A DNA stretch of 64,000 bases from Sphingomonas palmae (GCF_900109565.1 NZ_FNZZ01000002.1:62001-126000), one strand, 5' to 3'; positions 29,846-39,225 are shown, numbered from the stretch's first letter. The notes: generated from the letters alone by a model not told the origin. Translations and numbers: made by a program.

Positions 29846-29875
29846 GCGCGACGACGCGCGACGACGCGCGACGAT
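29846..29875. repeat. Three tandem copies of GCGCGACGAC
   Basis: The copies lie at 29846-29855, 29856-29865 and 29866-29875 (the last ends in T). They reach the stop codon of the MFS gene. A simple short tandem repeat without an obvious role. Confidence 0.8.
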
Positions 29876-31119
29876 CAGGGCGCCTGGCGCGCGTGGAACA
29901 GCCTGCCCTCCTCCACCACTAGCACGACGCCGAGCACCGCGATGCCGATGCCGAGATAGCCGATCGCGAGCGGCAGCGTGGTGCCGTTGTACGATTGCCC
30001 GATCAGCGATCCGACGATCACCGCGCCGACGCTGGTGATGAACCCCTGGATCGACGAGGCGGTGCCCGCGATATGCCCGACCGGCTCCATCGCCATCGCG
30101 CCGAAATTGGATCCGCACAGACCGATGCAGGTCATGCTGAGCGCCTGGAACAGCATGTAGCTGACCAGCGACTCGACGCCGAGCAGGATGACGGCGATGT
30201 GCCCGACTGACAGCGCGATAAGGGCCAGTACCGCAGCCTGCGAGATCAGCCGGGTGCCGAGTCGCTCGACCAACCGGCTGTTGGCGAACGAAGCGACGCC
30301 CATCGCGAAGGCGCAGGCGGCGAACAGGTAGGTGAAGCGGTCGCCCATGCCGAACTCCTCGACGAAGATCTGCTGCGCGGAAGAGACGAACGCGATGATC
30401 CCGCCGAACGTCATTGCCGCAGCGATCGCGTAGCCGGCCGAGAAGCGATTGGTGAGCGTCAGGCGATAGGCGCTGCCCAGCGCGGCTATAGACAAGCTCC
30501 CACGCCGCTCGATCGCCAGCGTCTCGACCAGCCGCAGCGACGACCAGGCGAGCACGAAGGCGGCAAAGGCGGCGAGCGCGTAGAAGATGAAGCGCCACGG
30601 GCCGAGCGTGTTGAGGAGCAACTGACCCAGTGTCGGCGCCATGATCGGCACCAGGAAGAAGATCATCTGCGCGACCGACAGCGTCCGCGCCATCTGCCGC
30701 CCGTGGAAGCGATCGCGCACGATCGCCACCGCCAGCACCCGCGTGGAGGCGGACATCAAGCCCTGCAACACGCGCGCGCCCAGCAATGCCGCGAACGTCT
30801 GCGACCCGGCCGCGAACACGCTCGCTGCCACGAACCCCGCGAGTGTCGCCAGCAGGATCGGCTTACGCCCGAACCGATCGGCGAGCGGGCCGTAGACCAG
30901 CTGACCGCTGCCGAAGCCGAGCATATAGGCGGTGATGATCCATTGCCGGTGGTTCGCGGTCGCGACACCCAGCTGCGCGCCCATGTCGGCGAGCGCGGGA
31001 AGCATCAGATCGACACCCAGCGCGTTCACCGCCATCAGCGCGGCGATAAAGGCGACGAACTCGCGCGGATGCATCCCCGCGGCACTGCCCGAGGTGGTGG
31101 TTGAGGACGCCTGATTCAT
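29875..31119 (-). CDS. Bcr/CflA-type MFS drug exporter
   Basis: A 414-residue 12-helix major facilitator protein. The loop motif GPLADRFGRKPILL (motif A) follows helix 2. The opening FVAFIAALMAVNALGVDLMLPA, with the early Asp in MLPALADMGAQLG, is typical of the Bcr/CflA DHA1 subgroup. It expels drugs or metabolites by proton antiport from the inner membrane. The final residues, EEGRLFHARQAP, are polar. It stands alone with a 389-bp non-coding gap upstream. Confidence 0.92.
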   Translation of the reverse strand: MNQASSTTTSGSAAGMHPREFVAFIAALMAVNALGVDLMLPALADMGAQLGVATANHRQWIITAYMLGFGSGQLVYGPLADRFGRKPILLATLAGFVAASVFAAGSQTFAALLGARVLQGLMSASTRVLAVAIVRDRFHGRQMARTLSVAQMIFFLVPIMAPTLGQLLLNTLGPWRFIFYALAAFAAFVLAWSSLRLVETLAIERRGSLSIAALGSAYRLTLTNRFSAGYAIAAAMTFGGIIAFVSSAQQIFVEEFGMGDRFTYLFAACAFAMGVASFANSRLVERLGTRLISQAAVLALIALSVGHIAVILLGVESLVSYMLFQALSMTCIGLCGSNFGAMAMEPVGHIAGTASSIQGFITSVGAVIVGSLIGQSYNGTTLPLAIGYLGIGIAVLGVVLVVEEGRLFHARQAP

Positions 31120-31460
31120 GGCGCTCGGTTAATCTGTTGCGCTGCACAATGCCACCGTTGTCAGCGATGCTGCCGTAACGCTGACGGCACACTCGACGGT
31201 TGATGCGCACAGCTGATGTGCCGGCTGCGTCAGATCGGCACGCCCATGCCAATTGTGTTCTTGTGTTGCTACATCGAATGATGGAGATTGTCCGCAACCC
31301 GCCGCATCCCTTTGCTTCGGGTGCTACGGAAGGTCGCTTCACGCCGCGCTGCGCGAGTTTGCGCGACGTGGAGCGATCTGCGCCACGCGAGCGCCATCTT
31401 TTCTACACCTTCTGCTGCTATCAGCATCGGCGGGGCGCATCCGCGCCTCACGGACAGCAG
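31120..31460. other. Non-coding stretch upstream of the MFS gene
   Basis: About 340 bp with lower GC than the flanks. The part near 31120-31270 is the likely MFS promoter region. Open frames here have arginine/cysteine-rich shadow composition and no ribosome binding site, so I see no gene. Nothing further recognisable before the hairpin at 31461. Confidence 0.5.
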
Positions 31461-31495
31461 GTCGCCCCGTCTTTGCCACGCGAAGGCGGGGCGAC
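31461..31495 (-). terminator. Strong hairpin downstream of the CPBP gene
   Basis: Thirteen-bp arms GTCGCCCCGTCTT and AAGGCGGGGCGAC (one G-T pair) enclose a 9-nt loop, 13 nt after the CPBP protease stop. There is no T tract, so it may terminate with Rho or protect the 3' end. Confidence 0.6.
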
Positions 31496-31508
31496 TTGGC
31501 GCTGACGG

Positions 31509-32231
31509 TCAGGCGCGCCAGTCGATCCTGCCGGTCAGCAGCGGGCGCAGCACCAGCGCGTTCAGATCGATAAACACGTGCAGTCCGATCGCGACCCACA
31601 GACTGGCGGTCGCGACATAAGCGTAGGCGAGCAGCGCGCCGACCAGCGTCGTGGCGATCACACCGGTCCAACCCTGATACCGATGCGCCGCGCCGAACAG
31701 GAGCGTCGAGAGCACAAAGGCGACGACCGGCTCGCCGGTCACGATCGTCGCGAGCAGGGGTATGAGCAAGCGGAAGAAGCATTCCTCGCACACGCCCGCG
31801 ACGAGCGAGAGCAGCACGCCCCAGCCGAGTTCGCCTCGCCCGCGCGGCAGCACCGCGCCGATGCGTCCGACCTGCAATCGCCGACGCGTGACCCGCGCCG
31901 CAACCGCGCCGATCAGCGCGCCCGTCAGCACCGCGCCGCCCAAGAGCAGCGTCGAGCGGCCCGCGAGCGAAATCGCGCCGGTCACCTGTCGGAGGGGCGC
32001 GAACGCTTGCGGCATCGCGAACAGCGCGTCGATCCGGCCTGCGGCAGTCAGCAACACGATCGCCGGCGCCCCGAACAGCAGCGCGATCCTCGACGCGGCG
32101 CGCGTGAAGTAGCGCGCGCGCCCGCTTGGCCAGTGCGGCGGTGGAAACCCGACCTCGCCGCCACGAATGAAATGCGCGAACGCCGCCAGCGCGAGCACCA
32201 GCAACGCCGCTGCCCACAGCCGGTCAGCCAC
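31509..32231 (-). CDS. CPBP-family intramembrane metalloprotease
   Basis: A 240-residue polytopic membrane protein. The CPBP (Rce1-like/Abi) motifs are EECFFR (glutamate pair), FGAAHRYQG (His) and IGLHVFIDL (His plus Asp). These are the known catalytic residues in Rce1 homologues. About six to seven helices precede and surround the site. Members process prenylated or signal peptides, or give bacteriocin immunity; the substrate is unknown. It has its own likely terminator and is 255 bp from glpX. Confidence 0.9.
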   Translation of the reverse strand: MADRLWAAALLVLALAAFAHFIRGGEVGFPPPHWPSGRARYFTRAASRIALLFGAPAIVLLTAAGRIDALFAMPQAFAPLRQVTGAISLAGRSTLLLGGAVLTGALIGAVAARVTRRRLQVGRIGAVLPRGRGELGWGVLLSLVAGVCEECFFRLLIPLLATIVTGEPVVAFVLSTLLFGAAHRYQGWTGVIATTLVGALLAYAYVATASLWVAIGLHVFIDLNALVLRPLLTGRIDWRA

Positions 32232-32486
32232 GCGAGGGTTCCGCTGCGCTCATCGCTCCGATCCTCTCACCGTCCGATAACGTGGAGGATGCCCGGCGCC
32301 GCCGCATCGTTCCGCCATGCTCGGCGCCGACGTGCAACGGAAGCGAGATCGGTCCGCGTCCTGCGACGCCGCGAACGCGGGGCGCTATGGCTCGCGCAAC
32401 TTCGCGTCGGTCCGTGCGGAATAGCAGAAGGGCCCCGCCGCGCGCCCGCGATAGACCGGACCTGCCCAGCAGCCGCCCTGCAGGCG

Positions 32487-33455
32487 TCAGCGGTCGAGGC
32501 GGTGCTCGCCCTTGACCCAGCGCACCGTGCCCGACGACGCGCGCATGACCACGCTCTCGGTCGTCATCACCTTGCCGCGGCGCTTCACACCCGCGAGCAG
32601 CGAACCGTCGGTCACGCCGGTTGCCGCGAAGATGCAGTCGCCCTTCGCCAGATCGGTCAGATCGTACTGCCGGTCGAGGTCGGTCACGCCCCATTTCGCC
32701 GCGCGCGCACGCTCGTCGTCGTTGCGGAACAGCAGGCGGCCCTTGAACTGCCCGCCGACGCAGCGCAGCGCGGCGGCCGCCAGCACGCCCTCGGGTGCGC
32801 CGCCCGATCCCATGTAGACGTCGATCGTGGTGTCGGGGTCGGTCGTCGCGATCACGCCCGCCACGTCGCCGTCGCCGATCAGCACAATGCCGCAGCCGAT
32901 GCTGCGCAGCTCGGCGATCAGCGCCTCGTGGCGCGGGCGATCGAGCACGCAGGCGATGATGTCGGCGGGCTTGACGCCCTTCGCCGCGGCGATCGCCTCG
33001 ACGTTCTCAGTCGGCGTCCGATCGAGGTCGATCACGCCATCGGGCAGCCCGGGGCCGACCGCCAGCTTGTCCATGTACACGTCGGGCGCGTTGAGCAGGC
33101 CACCGCCCTCCGCGATCGCCAGCACCGCGAGGCTGTTCGGCCCCGATTTCGCGCAGATCGTCGTCCCTTCGAGCGGGTCGAGCGCGATGTCGATCGCGGG
33201 GCCGGTGCCGCTGCCGACCTTCTCGCCGATGAACAGCATCGGTGCCTCGTCGCGCTCGCCCTCGCCGATCACGACGGTGCCGTCCATGTCGAGCTCGTTG
33301 AGCGCGGCGCGCATCGCCTCGACCGCGGCGGCATCGGCCGCCTTCTCGTCACCGCGGCCGGTCAGCGTCGACGCCGCGATCGCCGCGGCTTCGGTCACGC
33401 GCACCATTTCGAGCACGAGCACGCGGTCGAGCACCTTGGAGGCCGTCGTGGTCAT
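32487..33455 (-). CDS. glpX: Class II fructose-1,6-bisphosphatase
   Basis: A 322-residue gluconeogenic enzyme hydrolysing fructose-1,6-bisphosphate to fructose-6-phosphate. GlpX motifs are IGEGERDEAPMLFIGEKVG (metal-binding), DPLEGTT and the sugar-binding VLDRPRHEALIAELR. The C-terminal GKVMTTESVVMRASSGTVRW is typical. A perfect 16-bp palindrome lies 36 nt upstream of the start, so the gene is probably individually regulated although dapD precedes it on the same strand. Confidence 0.97.
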   Translation of the reverse strand: MTTTASKVLDRVLVLEMVRVTEAAAIAASTLTGRGDEKAADAAAVEAMRAALNELDMDGTVVIGEGERDEAPMLFIGEKVGSGTGPAIDIALDPLEGTTICAKSGPNSLAVLAIAEGGGLLNAPDVYMDKLAVGPGLPDGVIDLDRTPTENVEAIAAAKGVKPADIIACVLDRPRHEALIAELRSIGCGIVLIGDGDVAGVIATTDPDTTIDVYMGSGGAPEGVLAAAALRCVGGQFKGRLLFRNDDERARAAKWGVTDLDRQYDLTDLAKGDCIFAATGVTDGSLLAGVKRRGKVMTTESVVMRASSGTVRWVKGEHRLDR

Positions 33456-33490
33456 CGCTGAAATCCTCTTGGTGGCGCCGCAGCACCGAT

Positions 33491-33506
33491 GTTTAACGCG
33501 TTAAAC
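33491..33506. promoter_or_regulatory. Perfect palindrome GTTTAACGCGTTAAAC before glpX
   Basis: A 16-bp symmetric element with a central CG lies in the 76-bp gap between dapD and glpX. The central CpG and total length are typical of LacI/GalR-family operators (family knowledge). Control of gluconeogenesis by such a regulator is inference. Confidence 0.6.
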
Positions 33507-33531
33507 GCCCTATCGCGGGCGCGGCAAAGGT

Positions 33532-34359
33532 TCAATCCCGCAGCAGTTCGTTGATCCCGGTCTTCTCGCGCGTCTGCGCGTCGACGCGCTTCACGATCAC
33601 CGCGCAATATAGGTTGGGGCCGGTGCCGGTCGACGACGGCGCAGAGCCCGCCACCACGACCGAATAGGGCGGCACCTCACCGTAGAAGGTCTCTCCGCTC
33701 GCGCGGTCGATGATGCGGGTGGACTTGCCGAGATAGACACCCATCGACAGCACCGCGCCCTCACCGACGCGCACGCCCTCCGCGACCTCCGACCGGGCAC
33801 CGATGAAGGCGCCGTCGCCGATGATCACCGGATCGGCCTGAAGCGGTTCGAGCACGCCGCCGATACCGACGCCGCCCGACAGATGGACGTTGCGCCCAAT
33901 CTGCGCGCAGCTGCCGACCGTCGCCCAGGTATCGACCATCGTCCCCTCACCGACATAGGCGCCGATGTTGACGAAGCTGGGCATCAGGATCGCGCCCTTG
34001 CCCACGTAGGCACCGCGGCGGACGACGCTGCCCGGCACGGCGCGGAAAGCCGCGGCGCGAAACTGTTCCTCGCTCCAGCCCGAGAACTTGGACGGCACCT
34101 TGTCGAACCAGTGGCCCTGGCCGGGACCGTTGTCGATCAGGGCGTTGTCGTTGAGGCGAAAACTCAGCAGCACCGCCTTCTTCAACCATTGGTTAACGCG
34201 CCACCCCCCCGCCCCGTCCGGCTCGGCGACGCGCGCGGTGCCGGCGTCGAGCTGCGCCAACGCCTCGTGCACCGCGTCGCGGACCGCGCCGGTGGTGTTC
34301 AGCCCGATCTCGGCGCGATTCTCCCACGCGGTGTCGATGGTTTGGGCGAGATCGGTCAT
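33532..34359 (-). CDS. dapD: DapD, tetrahydrodipicolinate N-succinyltransferase
   Basis: A 275-residue left-handed beta-helix enzyme of the succinylase branch of lysine/diaminopimelate synthesis. It transfers succinyl from succinyl-CoA to tetrahydrodipicolinate. Hexapeptide-repeat blocks [40 protein letters not shown] and the C-terminal [19 protein letters not shown] are diagnostic. Its ATG overlaps the HAD nucleotidase TGA (ATGA, 34356-34359), implying coupling. Confidence 0.97.
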   Translation of the reverse strand: MTDLAQTIDTAWENRAEIGLNTTGAVRDAVHEALAQLDAGTARVAEPDGAGGWRVNQWLKKAVLLSFRLNDNALIDNGPGQGHWFDKVPSKFSGWSEEQFRAAAFRAVPGSVVRRGAYVGKGAILMPSFVNIGAYVGEGTMVDTWATVGSCAQIGRNVHLSGGVGIGGVLEPLQADPVIIGDGAFIGARSEVAEGVRVGEGAVLSMGVYLGKSTRIIDRASGETFYGEVPPYSVVVAGSAPSSTGTGPNLYCAVIVKRVDAQTREKTGINELLRD

Positions 34360-35021
34360 AGGGTCTCCGTGATGCTAACAAGCCAGTGCGTCACATCGGT
34401 GACGCGGATATCGACGAAGCTGCGATCGGCGTCGTGGTCCTGCTCGCTGCCATTGTCGACCCAGACGGTCGTCATGCCGATCGCCTTGGCGGGTTTGAGG
34501 TTGCGCGCCATGTCCTCGACGAACAGGGCGCGGGTCGGATCGATGCCGAACGCGGTGCAGATGCCGGCATAGGCGGCGGGCGCGGGCTTGGGCACCAGAT
34601 CCATCGCGTGAATGTCGTGGACCGCCTCGAAACTTTTGCCCAGCCCGAGCCGGTCGAGCACCTTCAGGGCGTAGGGGCGGTCGCCGTTGGTGAACACGAT
34701 CTTGCGTCCGGGCAGCTTGGCGAGCGCCGCCGCCATCGGCGCATTCGCCTCCAGCACGTCCATCTCGATATCGTGGACGTAGGCCAGGAACGCCGCGGGA
34801 TCGACCTCATGCTCCGCCATCAGCCCGGCGAGCGTCGTGCCGTGGTCAAGGAAATACGCCTTCTGCACGCGGTGTGCCTCGGCCAGATCGAGCGACAGCA
34901 GCTCGGCGATGAACGCGGTCATCCGCCGGTCGATCAGCGCGAACAGGTTCGCCGAGGCTGGGTAGAGCGTGTTGTCGAGGTCGAACAACCACGTGTCGAT
35001 GTGCGAGAGTTCGGGCGGCAT
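34356..35021 (-). CDS. HAD-family pyrimidine 5'-nucleotidase
   Basis: A 221-residue cytoplasmic phosphatase of HAD subclass IA. Motif I is [13 protein letters not shown] (nucleophile Asp), motif II is IVFTNGDR, and motif III/IV is in [19 protein letters not shown]. The pattern matches SDT1-type pyrimidine 5'-nucleotidases. I chose ATG 35021; a GTG at 35066 would add 15 residues and reach into the tandem repeat. It overlaps dapD downstream. Confidence 0.9.
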   Translation of the reverse strand: MPPELSHIDTWLFDLDNTLYPASANLFALIDRRMTAFIAELLSLDLAEAHRVQKAYFLDHGTTLAGLMAEHEVDPAAFLAYVHDIEMDVLEANAPMAAALAKLPGRKIVFTNGDRPYALKVLDRLGLGKSFEAVHDIHAMDLVPKPAPAAYAGICTAFGIDPTRALFVEDMARNLKPAKAIGMTTVWVDNGSEQDHDADRSFVDIRVTDVTHWLVSITETL

Positions 35022-35060
35022 CGACGCGGCTGTAGTCCGGTTCGCCGGCGGGTCAAAGCC

Positions 35061-35102
35061 CGACACCCAAGCTCACCTGTGCGACAGCCAAGCTCACCTG
35101 TC
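35061..35102. repeat. Two 21-bp near-identical tandem repeats in a divergent promoter region
   Basis: Positions 35061-35081 and 35082-35102 differ at two bases and share CCAAGCTCACCTGT. They lie between the HAD nucleotidase (minus) and the luciferase-like gene (plus). A spacing of 21 bp is two helical turns, which would place two binding sites on the same DNA face. Confidence 0.7.
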
Positions 35103-35137
35103 TGGCACAGCGCCGCCTCCGCCCCCATCTTTCCTCC

Positions 35138-36136
35138 ATGACCCTATATTCGCTCCTCGATCTCGTCCCCGTCGTCGAAGGCGGCACCGTGTCGCAGTCG
35201 CTGGCGAACGCCGCCGATCTCGCGCGCCATGCCGAGACGCTCGGCTTCAACCGCTACTGGGTGGCCGAGCACCATGGCATGAAGGGGATCGCGTCCGCGG
35301 CGACCGCCGTGGTGATCGCTCACGTCGCAGGCGCGACCAAGCACATCCGCGTCGGCTCTGGCGGCATCATGCTGCCGAACTCGGCGCCGCTTCAGATCGC
35401 GGAGCAGTTCGGTACCCTGGACGCGCTCTACCCCGGCCGGATCGACCTGGGCCTCGGCCGCGCGCCCGGCAGCGATCAGCGCGTCGCACATGCGCTGCGT
35501 CGCAACCTCGCCAGCGATGCCAACCAATTTCCCAACGACGTGGTCGAGTTGCAAAGCTATTTTGCCGACGATGGCCGCACCGGCATCTCCGCGACGCCCG
35601 GCGCGGGTGCGAAGCCGGAGATGTGGATTCTCGGCTCCAGCCTGTTCGGTGCGCAACTCGCCGCGATCCTAGGTCTCCCCTACGCGTTCGCGTCGCACTT
35701 CGCGCCCGACGCACTCGATCAGGCCCTCGCCATCTACCGCCGTGACTTCAAGCCGTCGGCGCAGCTGTCGCGTCCCTACGCGATGGCGGGGTTCAACGTC
35801 TTCGCCGCCGACACGCATGACGAGGCCGAGTTCATCGCCAGTTCGCAGCAGCAGTCATTCATCGCGCTACGCACCGGTACGCCGGGGCTGATGAAGCCGC
35901 CGGTCGCGAACTACCGTGCCAGCCTCCCACCGTCGCACGCCGCGATGCTCGACAACGTCCTGTCCTGCTCCGCGATCGGCACCCGCGATGAGGTCGCGCG
36001 CGGCATCGCCGACTTCGTCCAGCGCACGCAAGTCGACGAGGTGATGGTGACCAGCGCGATCTACGACCATGACGCGCGCAAGCACTCGCTCAGCCTCACC
36101 GCCGACGCGATGGCCGAGCTGAAACAAGCCGCCTGA
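35138..36136 (+). CDS. Luciferase-like (LLM) flavin-dependent monooxygenase
   Basis: A 332-residue bacterial-luciferase-like TIM-barrel oxidoreductase. Typical blocks are [60 protein letters not shown] and [17 protein letters not shown]. It uses reduced FMN from a partner reductase; the substrate is unknown. It is monocistronic, with a perfect hairpin 7 nt after the stop. Confidence 0.93.
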   Translation: MTLYSLLDLVPVVEGGTVSQSLANAADLARHAETLGFNRYWVAEHHGMKGIASAATAVVIAHVAGATKHIRVGSGGIMLPNSAPLQIAEQFGTLDALYPGRIDLGLGRAPGSDQRVAHALRRNLASDANQFPNDVVELQSYFADDGRTGISATPGAGAKPEMWILGSSLFGAQLAAILGLPYAFASHFAPDALDQALAIYRRDFKPSAQLSRPYAMAGFNVFAADTHDEAEFIASSQQQSFIALRTGTPGLMKPPVANYRASLPPSHAAMLDNVLSCSAIGTRDEVARGIADFVQRTQVDEVMVTSAIYDHDARKHSLSLTADAMAELKQAA

Positions 36137-36142
36137 ACCGGT

Positions 36143-36163
36143 CGGGAGGGCATTGCCCTCCCG
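36143..36163 (+). terminator. Perfect 9-bp hairpin after the LLM gene
   Basis: Arms CGGGAGGGC and GCCCTCCCG around a 3-nt loop separate the LLM gene from purE. No T tract follows. Confidence 0.6.
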
Positions 36164-36188
36164 CGCTCGCCCGGTTACGCCGCGGCGC

Positions 36189-36662
36189 ATGACGCAGGTC
36201 GGCATCATCATGGGCTCGACGTCCGACTGGGACACGATGAGCCACGCGGCCGAGACGCTAGACGCGCTCGGCGTCGCGCACGAGGTCCGCGTCGTCTCGG
36301 CGCACCGCACCCCGCAGCGGCTGTACGATTACGCGACCGGCGCTGCGGATCGCGGGCTCAAGGTCATCATCGCGGGCGCAGGCGGCGCGGCGCACCTGCC
36401 CGGCATGGCGGCGTCGATGACGCACCTGCCCGTGCTCGGCGTGCCGGTCGAGTCAAAGGCGTTGAAGGGCATGGATAGCCTGATGTCGATCGTGCAGATG
36501 CCCGGCGGCGTCCCCGTCGGCACGCTCGCGATCGGCAAGGCCGGTGCGATCAACGCTGCGCTGCTCGCCGCCGCGATCCTCGCGCTGTCCGACGACGGAC
36601 TGTCGCTGCGATTGCAGGCGTGGCGCGCGGCGCAGACCGCCGGCGTCGCCGAAGCCCCCTGA
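36189..36662 (+). CDS. purE: PurE, N5-carboxyaminoimidazole ribonucleotide mutase
   Basis: A 157-residue purine enzyme converting N5-CAIR to CAIR. Blocks [12 protein letters not shown] (phosphate binding), [16 protein letters not shown] and [17 protein letters not shown] are diagnostic of class I PurE. The start at 36189 gives [10 protein letters not shown]. The gap to purK is 23 nt; the two form the usual operon. Confidence 0.97.
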   Translation: MTQVGIIMGSTSDWDTMSHAAETLDALGVAHEVRVVSAHRTPQRLYDYATGAADRGLKVIIAGAGGAAHLPGMAASMTHLPVLGVPVESKALKGMDSLMSIVQMPGGVPVGTLAIGKAGAINAALLAAAILALSDDGLSLRLQAWRAAQTAGVAEAP

Positions 36663-36685
36663 CCTCTCGCCAGACGGAACCCGCC

Positions 36686-37771
36686 ATGCCGCTCGCCCAG
36701 CTCGACCGCCCGCTCGCCCCCGGCGGCACCATCGGCATCCTGGGCGGCGGGCAGTTGGGGCGCATGATCGCGGTCGCGGCCGCCCAGCTCGGCTATCGCA
36801 CCCACGTGCTCGCTCCTGACCGCGAGAGCGTCGCCGCGCAGACCGCGTCGAGCCTGACGCGCGCCGATTACCACAACAAGGTCGTGCTCGCCGATCTTGC
36901 CGCGCAATGCGACGTCGTCACCTACGAGTTCGAGAATATCGCGGTCGCACCCGTCGAGTGGCTGGCCGAGCTTGTACCGGTCTATCCTCCGCCCAAGAGC
37001 CTCGCGGTCGCACAGGACCGTGTCGCTGAGAAGCGCTTCGTCGAGGAGGTCGGCGGTCGGCCCGCGCGTTGGCAGGCGGTGAATTCGCGCGAGGAGCTTG
37101 ACGCTGCATTGGCCGCGATCGGGACGCCAGCCGTACTCAAGACCACACGCTTCGGCTATGACGGCAAGGGTCAGACGCGGATCAACGACGCCGCCGAGGC
37201 GGATGCCGCGTGGGAGGCGATCGGCGGCCCCGCGATCCTCGAGGCGTTCGTGACCTTCAGCCACGAATTCTCGATCATCCTCGTGCGCGGGATCGACGGC
37301 ACGATCACCAGCTACCCTCCGCCTTGGAACGAGCATCGCGACGCGATCCTCCACCGCTCGACCGTGCCCGCCCCCGCGGAGATCGCGCGGCAGTGGACCG
37401 AGGCGGCAGCGCTGACTGGGCGGATCGCCGACGCGCTGGGTCATGTCGGCGTGCTGACCTGCGAGTATTTCGCCGGTGCGGACGGTCCCGTGTTCAACGA
37501 AATGGCGCCGCGCGTTCACAATTCCGGGCATTGGACGATTGAGGGCGCCGAGACCTCGCAATTCGCCAACCACGTGCGCGCGATCTGCGGCCTGCCGCTG
37601 GGTGACACCGCGCTGACCGCGCCCGCGGTGGTGATGGAGAATTTGATCGGCGACGAGTGGCAGCGCTGGTCCGATTTGGTCGCGGCACCGCGTACTCACC
37701 TCCACCTCTACGGCAAGCGCGAGGCACGCCCAGGTCGCAAGATGGGGCATGTCACGCGGCTGGAGCGCTGA
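36686..37771 (+). CDS. purK: PurK, N5-carboxyaminoimidazole ribonucleotide synthase
   Basis: A 361-residue ATP-grasp enzyme forming N5-CAIR from AIR, bicarbonate and ATP. The Rossmann start IGILGGGQLGRMIAVAAAQL and ATP-grasp blocks TRFGYDGKGQTRI, EAFVTFSHEFSIILVRG and FNEMAPRVHNSGHWTIEGAE are clear. It continues the purE operon. The next gene starts 57 nt later and may be read through. Confidence 0.97.
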   Translation: MPLAQLDRPLAPGGTIGILGGGQLGRMIAVAAAQLGYRTHVLAPDRESVAAQTASSLTRADYHNKVVLADLAAQCDVVTYEFENIAVAPVEWLAELVPVYPPPKSLAVAQDRVAEKRFVEEVGGRPARWQAVNSREELDAALAAIGTPAVLKTTRFGYDGKGQTRINDAAEADAAWEAIGGPAILEAFVTFSHEFSIILVRGIDGTITSYPPPWNEHRDAILHRSTVPAPAEIARQWTEAAALTGRIADALGHVGVLTCEYFAGADGPVFNEMAPRVHNSGHWTIEGAETSQFANHVRAICGLPLGDTALTAPAVVMENLIGDEWQRWSDLVAAPRTHLHLYGKREARPGRKMGHVTRLER

Positions 37772-37828
37772 GGGCTCCGCCACGCGTTGCCTTGCTGCTG
37801 CCCAGCTTCACCGCCAAAGGCGCGCGTA

Positions 37829-38503
37829 ATGACCCGCTACGCGTTCTACGATCTGGACCGCACGATCACGCGATTGCCGACCTGGTCCGCGTTCCTGCTG
37901 TTCGCGGCAAGAGCGCGCGCGCCGTGGCGGTTGGCGCTCGTCCCCGCCGCTGCGCTCGCAGCAGTCGCGCACAAGGGCGGGCTGCTCGGTCGCGATCGGT
38001 TGAAGGAGGTCATGCACCGGCTGCTGATCGGTGGCGCGATCCCCGCAAATGATCTCGCGACGATCGCCAACAGCTTCGCCGAGCGACAACTCGCCGGCAA
38101 TATTCGCGCGGGCGCGATTGCACGGATCGCCGCCGACCGTGCGGAAGGCTACCGCGTCGTGCTCGCTACCGCCGCGCACCGTTTCTACGCCGCGGCAATC
38201 GCGTGGCGGCTGGGCATCGACGACGTGATCGCGACCGAGGCGAGCGGGTCGGGCGACACACACGTCTCGCACCGCCTGTCGGGCGCAAACGTCTACGGCG
38301 CGGCCAAGCTCGCTGCGGTCACCGCCTGGCTTGCCGCGCGCGAAGAGCCGCGTGAGCGGCAGCACATCCGCTTCTACAGCGACCACGCGACCGACGCGCC
38401 CTGCCTCGCCTTCGCCGACGAAGGCTTCGCGGTCCATCCCGACGCCCGCCTGCGTACGCTCGCCCGCGCGAACGGCTGGCCGATCCTCGACTGGGAGCAG
38501 TGA
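37829..38503 (+). CDS. HAD-IB family phosphatase
   Basis: A 224-residue HAD hydrolase of the SerB-like IB subclass. Motif I is AFYDLDRTIT (DxDxT), motif II is VVLATAAH (T/S equivalent), and motif III-IV is FYSDHATDAPCLAFADEGFA. Relatives hydrolyse phosphoserine or lipid/glycerol phosphates; the substrate here is unknown. It overlaps the next gene (TGATG at 38501-38505) and heads the CDP-alcohol locus. That context makes a dephosphorylation step in lipid head-group synthesis plausible (inference). Confidence 0.88.
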   Translation: MTRYAFYDLDRTITRLPTWSAFLLFAARARAPWRLALVPAAALAAVAHKGGLLGRDRLKEVMHRLLIGGAIPANDLATIANSFAERQLAGNIRAGAIARIAADRAEGYRVVLATAAHRFYAAAIAWRLGIDDVIATEASGSGDTHVSHRLSGANVYGAAKLAAVTAWLAAREEPRERQHIRFYSDHATDAPCLAFADEGFAVHPDARLRTLARANGWPILDWEQ

Positions 38504-39225
38504 TGCGCGCGATCATCCTCAGCGCCGGGCGCGGCTCGCGGTTGCTGCCGCTGACCGACCTGATGCCGAAATGCCTCGTGCCCGTCGGCGGGCGCGCGAT
38601 CCTCGACCATCAGCTGCACGCGCTCGCCGAGGCGGGCGTGGACGAGGCGATCGTCGTCGCGGGTTACCGCCACGATCAGGTCGGCGCGCACCTCGCGACG
38701 CATCGCTCGCCCTTGCGCGTCGAGCTGCGCTTCAACCCGTTCTGGGCGGTGTCGAGCAGCATCGGCAGCGTCTGGGCGGCGCGCGACGTGCTCGACGACG
38801 CCTTTTGCCTGCTCAACGGCGACACGACGCTTACGGGCAAGATCCTCGCGCGCGCGCTGGCGCACGACGGCGAGTATGACCGTGCCGGCGTCGGGCTGGT
38901 AGTCGAGCCGATCGCGCGCACCGACACCGACGACATGCTGGTCCGGGTCGAGAACGGCCGCGTCGTCGCGGTGTCGAAGGCGCTCGCGCCCGCGACTGCG
39001 ACACACCGCTCGCTCGGCGTCGTCGTCGCCGGCGCACAGAGCGGCTATCTGCCCGTGCTCGACCGCGTGATCGCGGGGGCGGACGGGATCAACGCCTACC
39101 ACCACAACGTCGTCGCCGCGCTCGCGACGCAAGGCGCGGTCCACGCGATCGTCGAGGAGAGCGGCGGCTGGGTCGAAATCGACCGGCCCGAGGATGTAGA
39201 GCGCTGGAACGCGCGGCCGCGATGA
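38503..39225 (+). CDS. NTP transferase for a sugar or phospho-alcohol (LicC/IPCT-like)
   Basis: A 240-residue single-domain nucleotidyltransferase. The GxGxR loop is ILSAGRGSRLLPLTDLMPKC, the metal-binding Asp is in LLNGDTTL, and the core FNPFWAVSSSIGSVWAARDV resembles the N-x-Y-xxx-NN-x-SL stretch of CTP:phosphocholine, inositol-phosphate and aminoethylphosphonate cytidylyltransferases (remembered consensus). It probably activates a phospho-alcohol or sugar with CTP. It overlaps both neighbours (TGATG upstream, ATGA at 39222-39225). Confidence 0.87.
   Translation: MRAIILSAGRGSRLLPLTDLMPKCLVPVGGRAILDHQLHALAEAGVDEAIVVAGYRHDQVGAHLATHRSPLRVELRFNPFWAVSSSIGSVWAARDVLDDAFCLLNGDTTLTGKILARALAHDGEYDRAGVGLVVEPIARTDTDDMLVRVENGRVVAVSKALAPATATHRSLGVVVAGAQSGYLPVLDRVIAGADGINAYHHNVVAALATQGAVHAIVEESGGWVEIDRPEDVERWNARPR

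Noticed and set aside
31200-31505. A 101-codon ORF in the MFS-CPBP gap
   Set aside because: No ribosome site, Cys/Arg-rich composition, and it runs across the strong hairpin.
32232-32486. Possible gene in the CPBP-glpX gap
   Set aside because: Open frames here are Arg-rich and lack start signals; treated as non-coding.
31578-33461. A 627-codon plus-strand frame over CPBP and glpX
   Set aside because: Antisense shadow with low-complexity composition; both minus-strand genes carry catalytic motifs.
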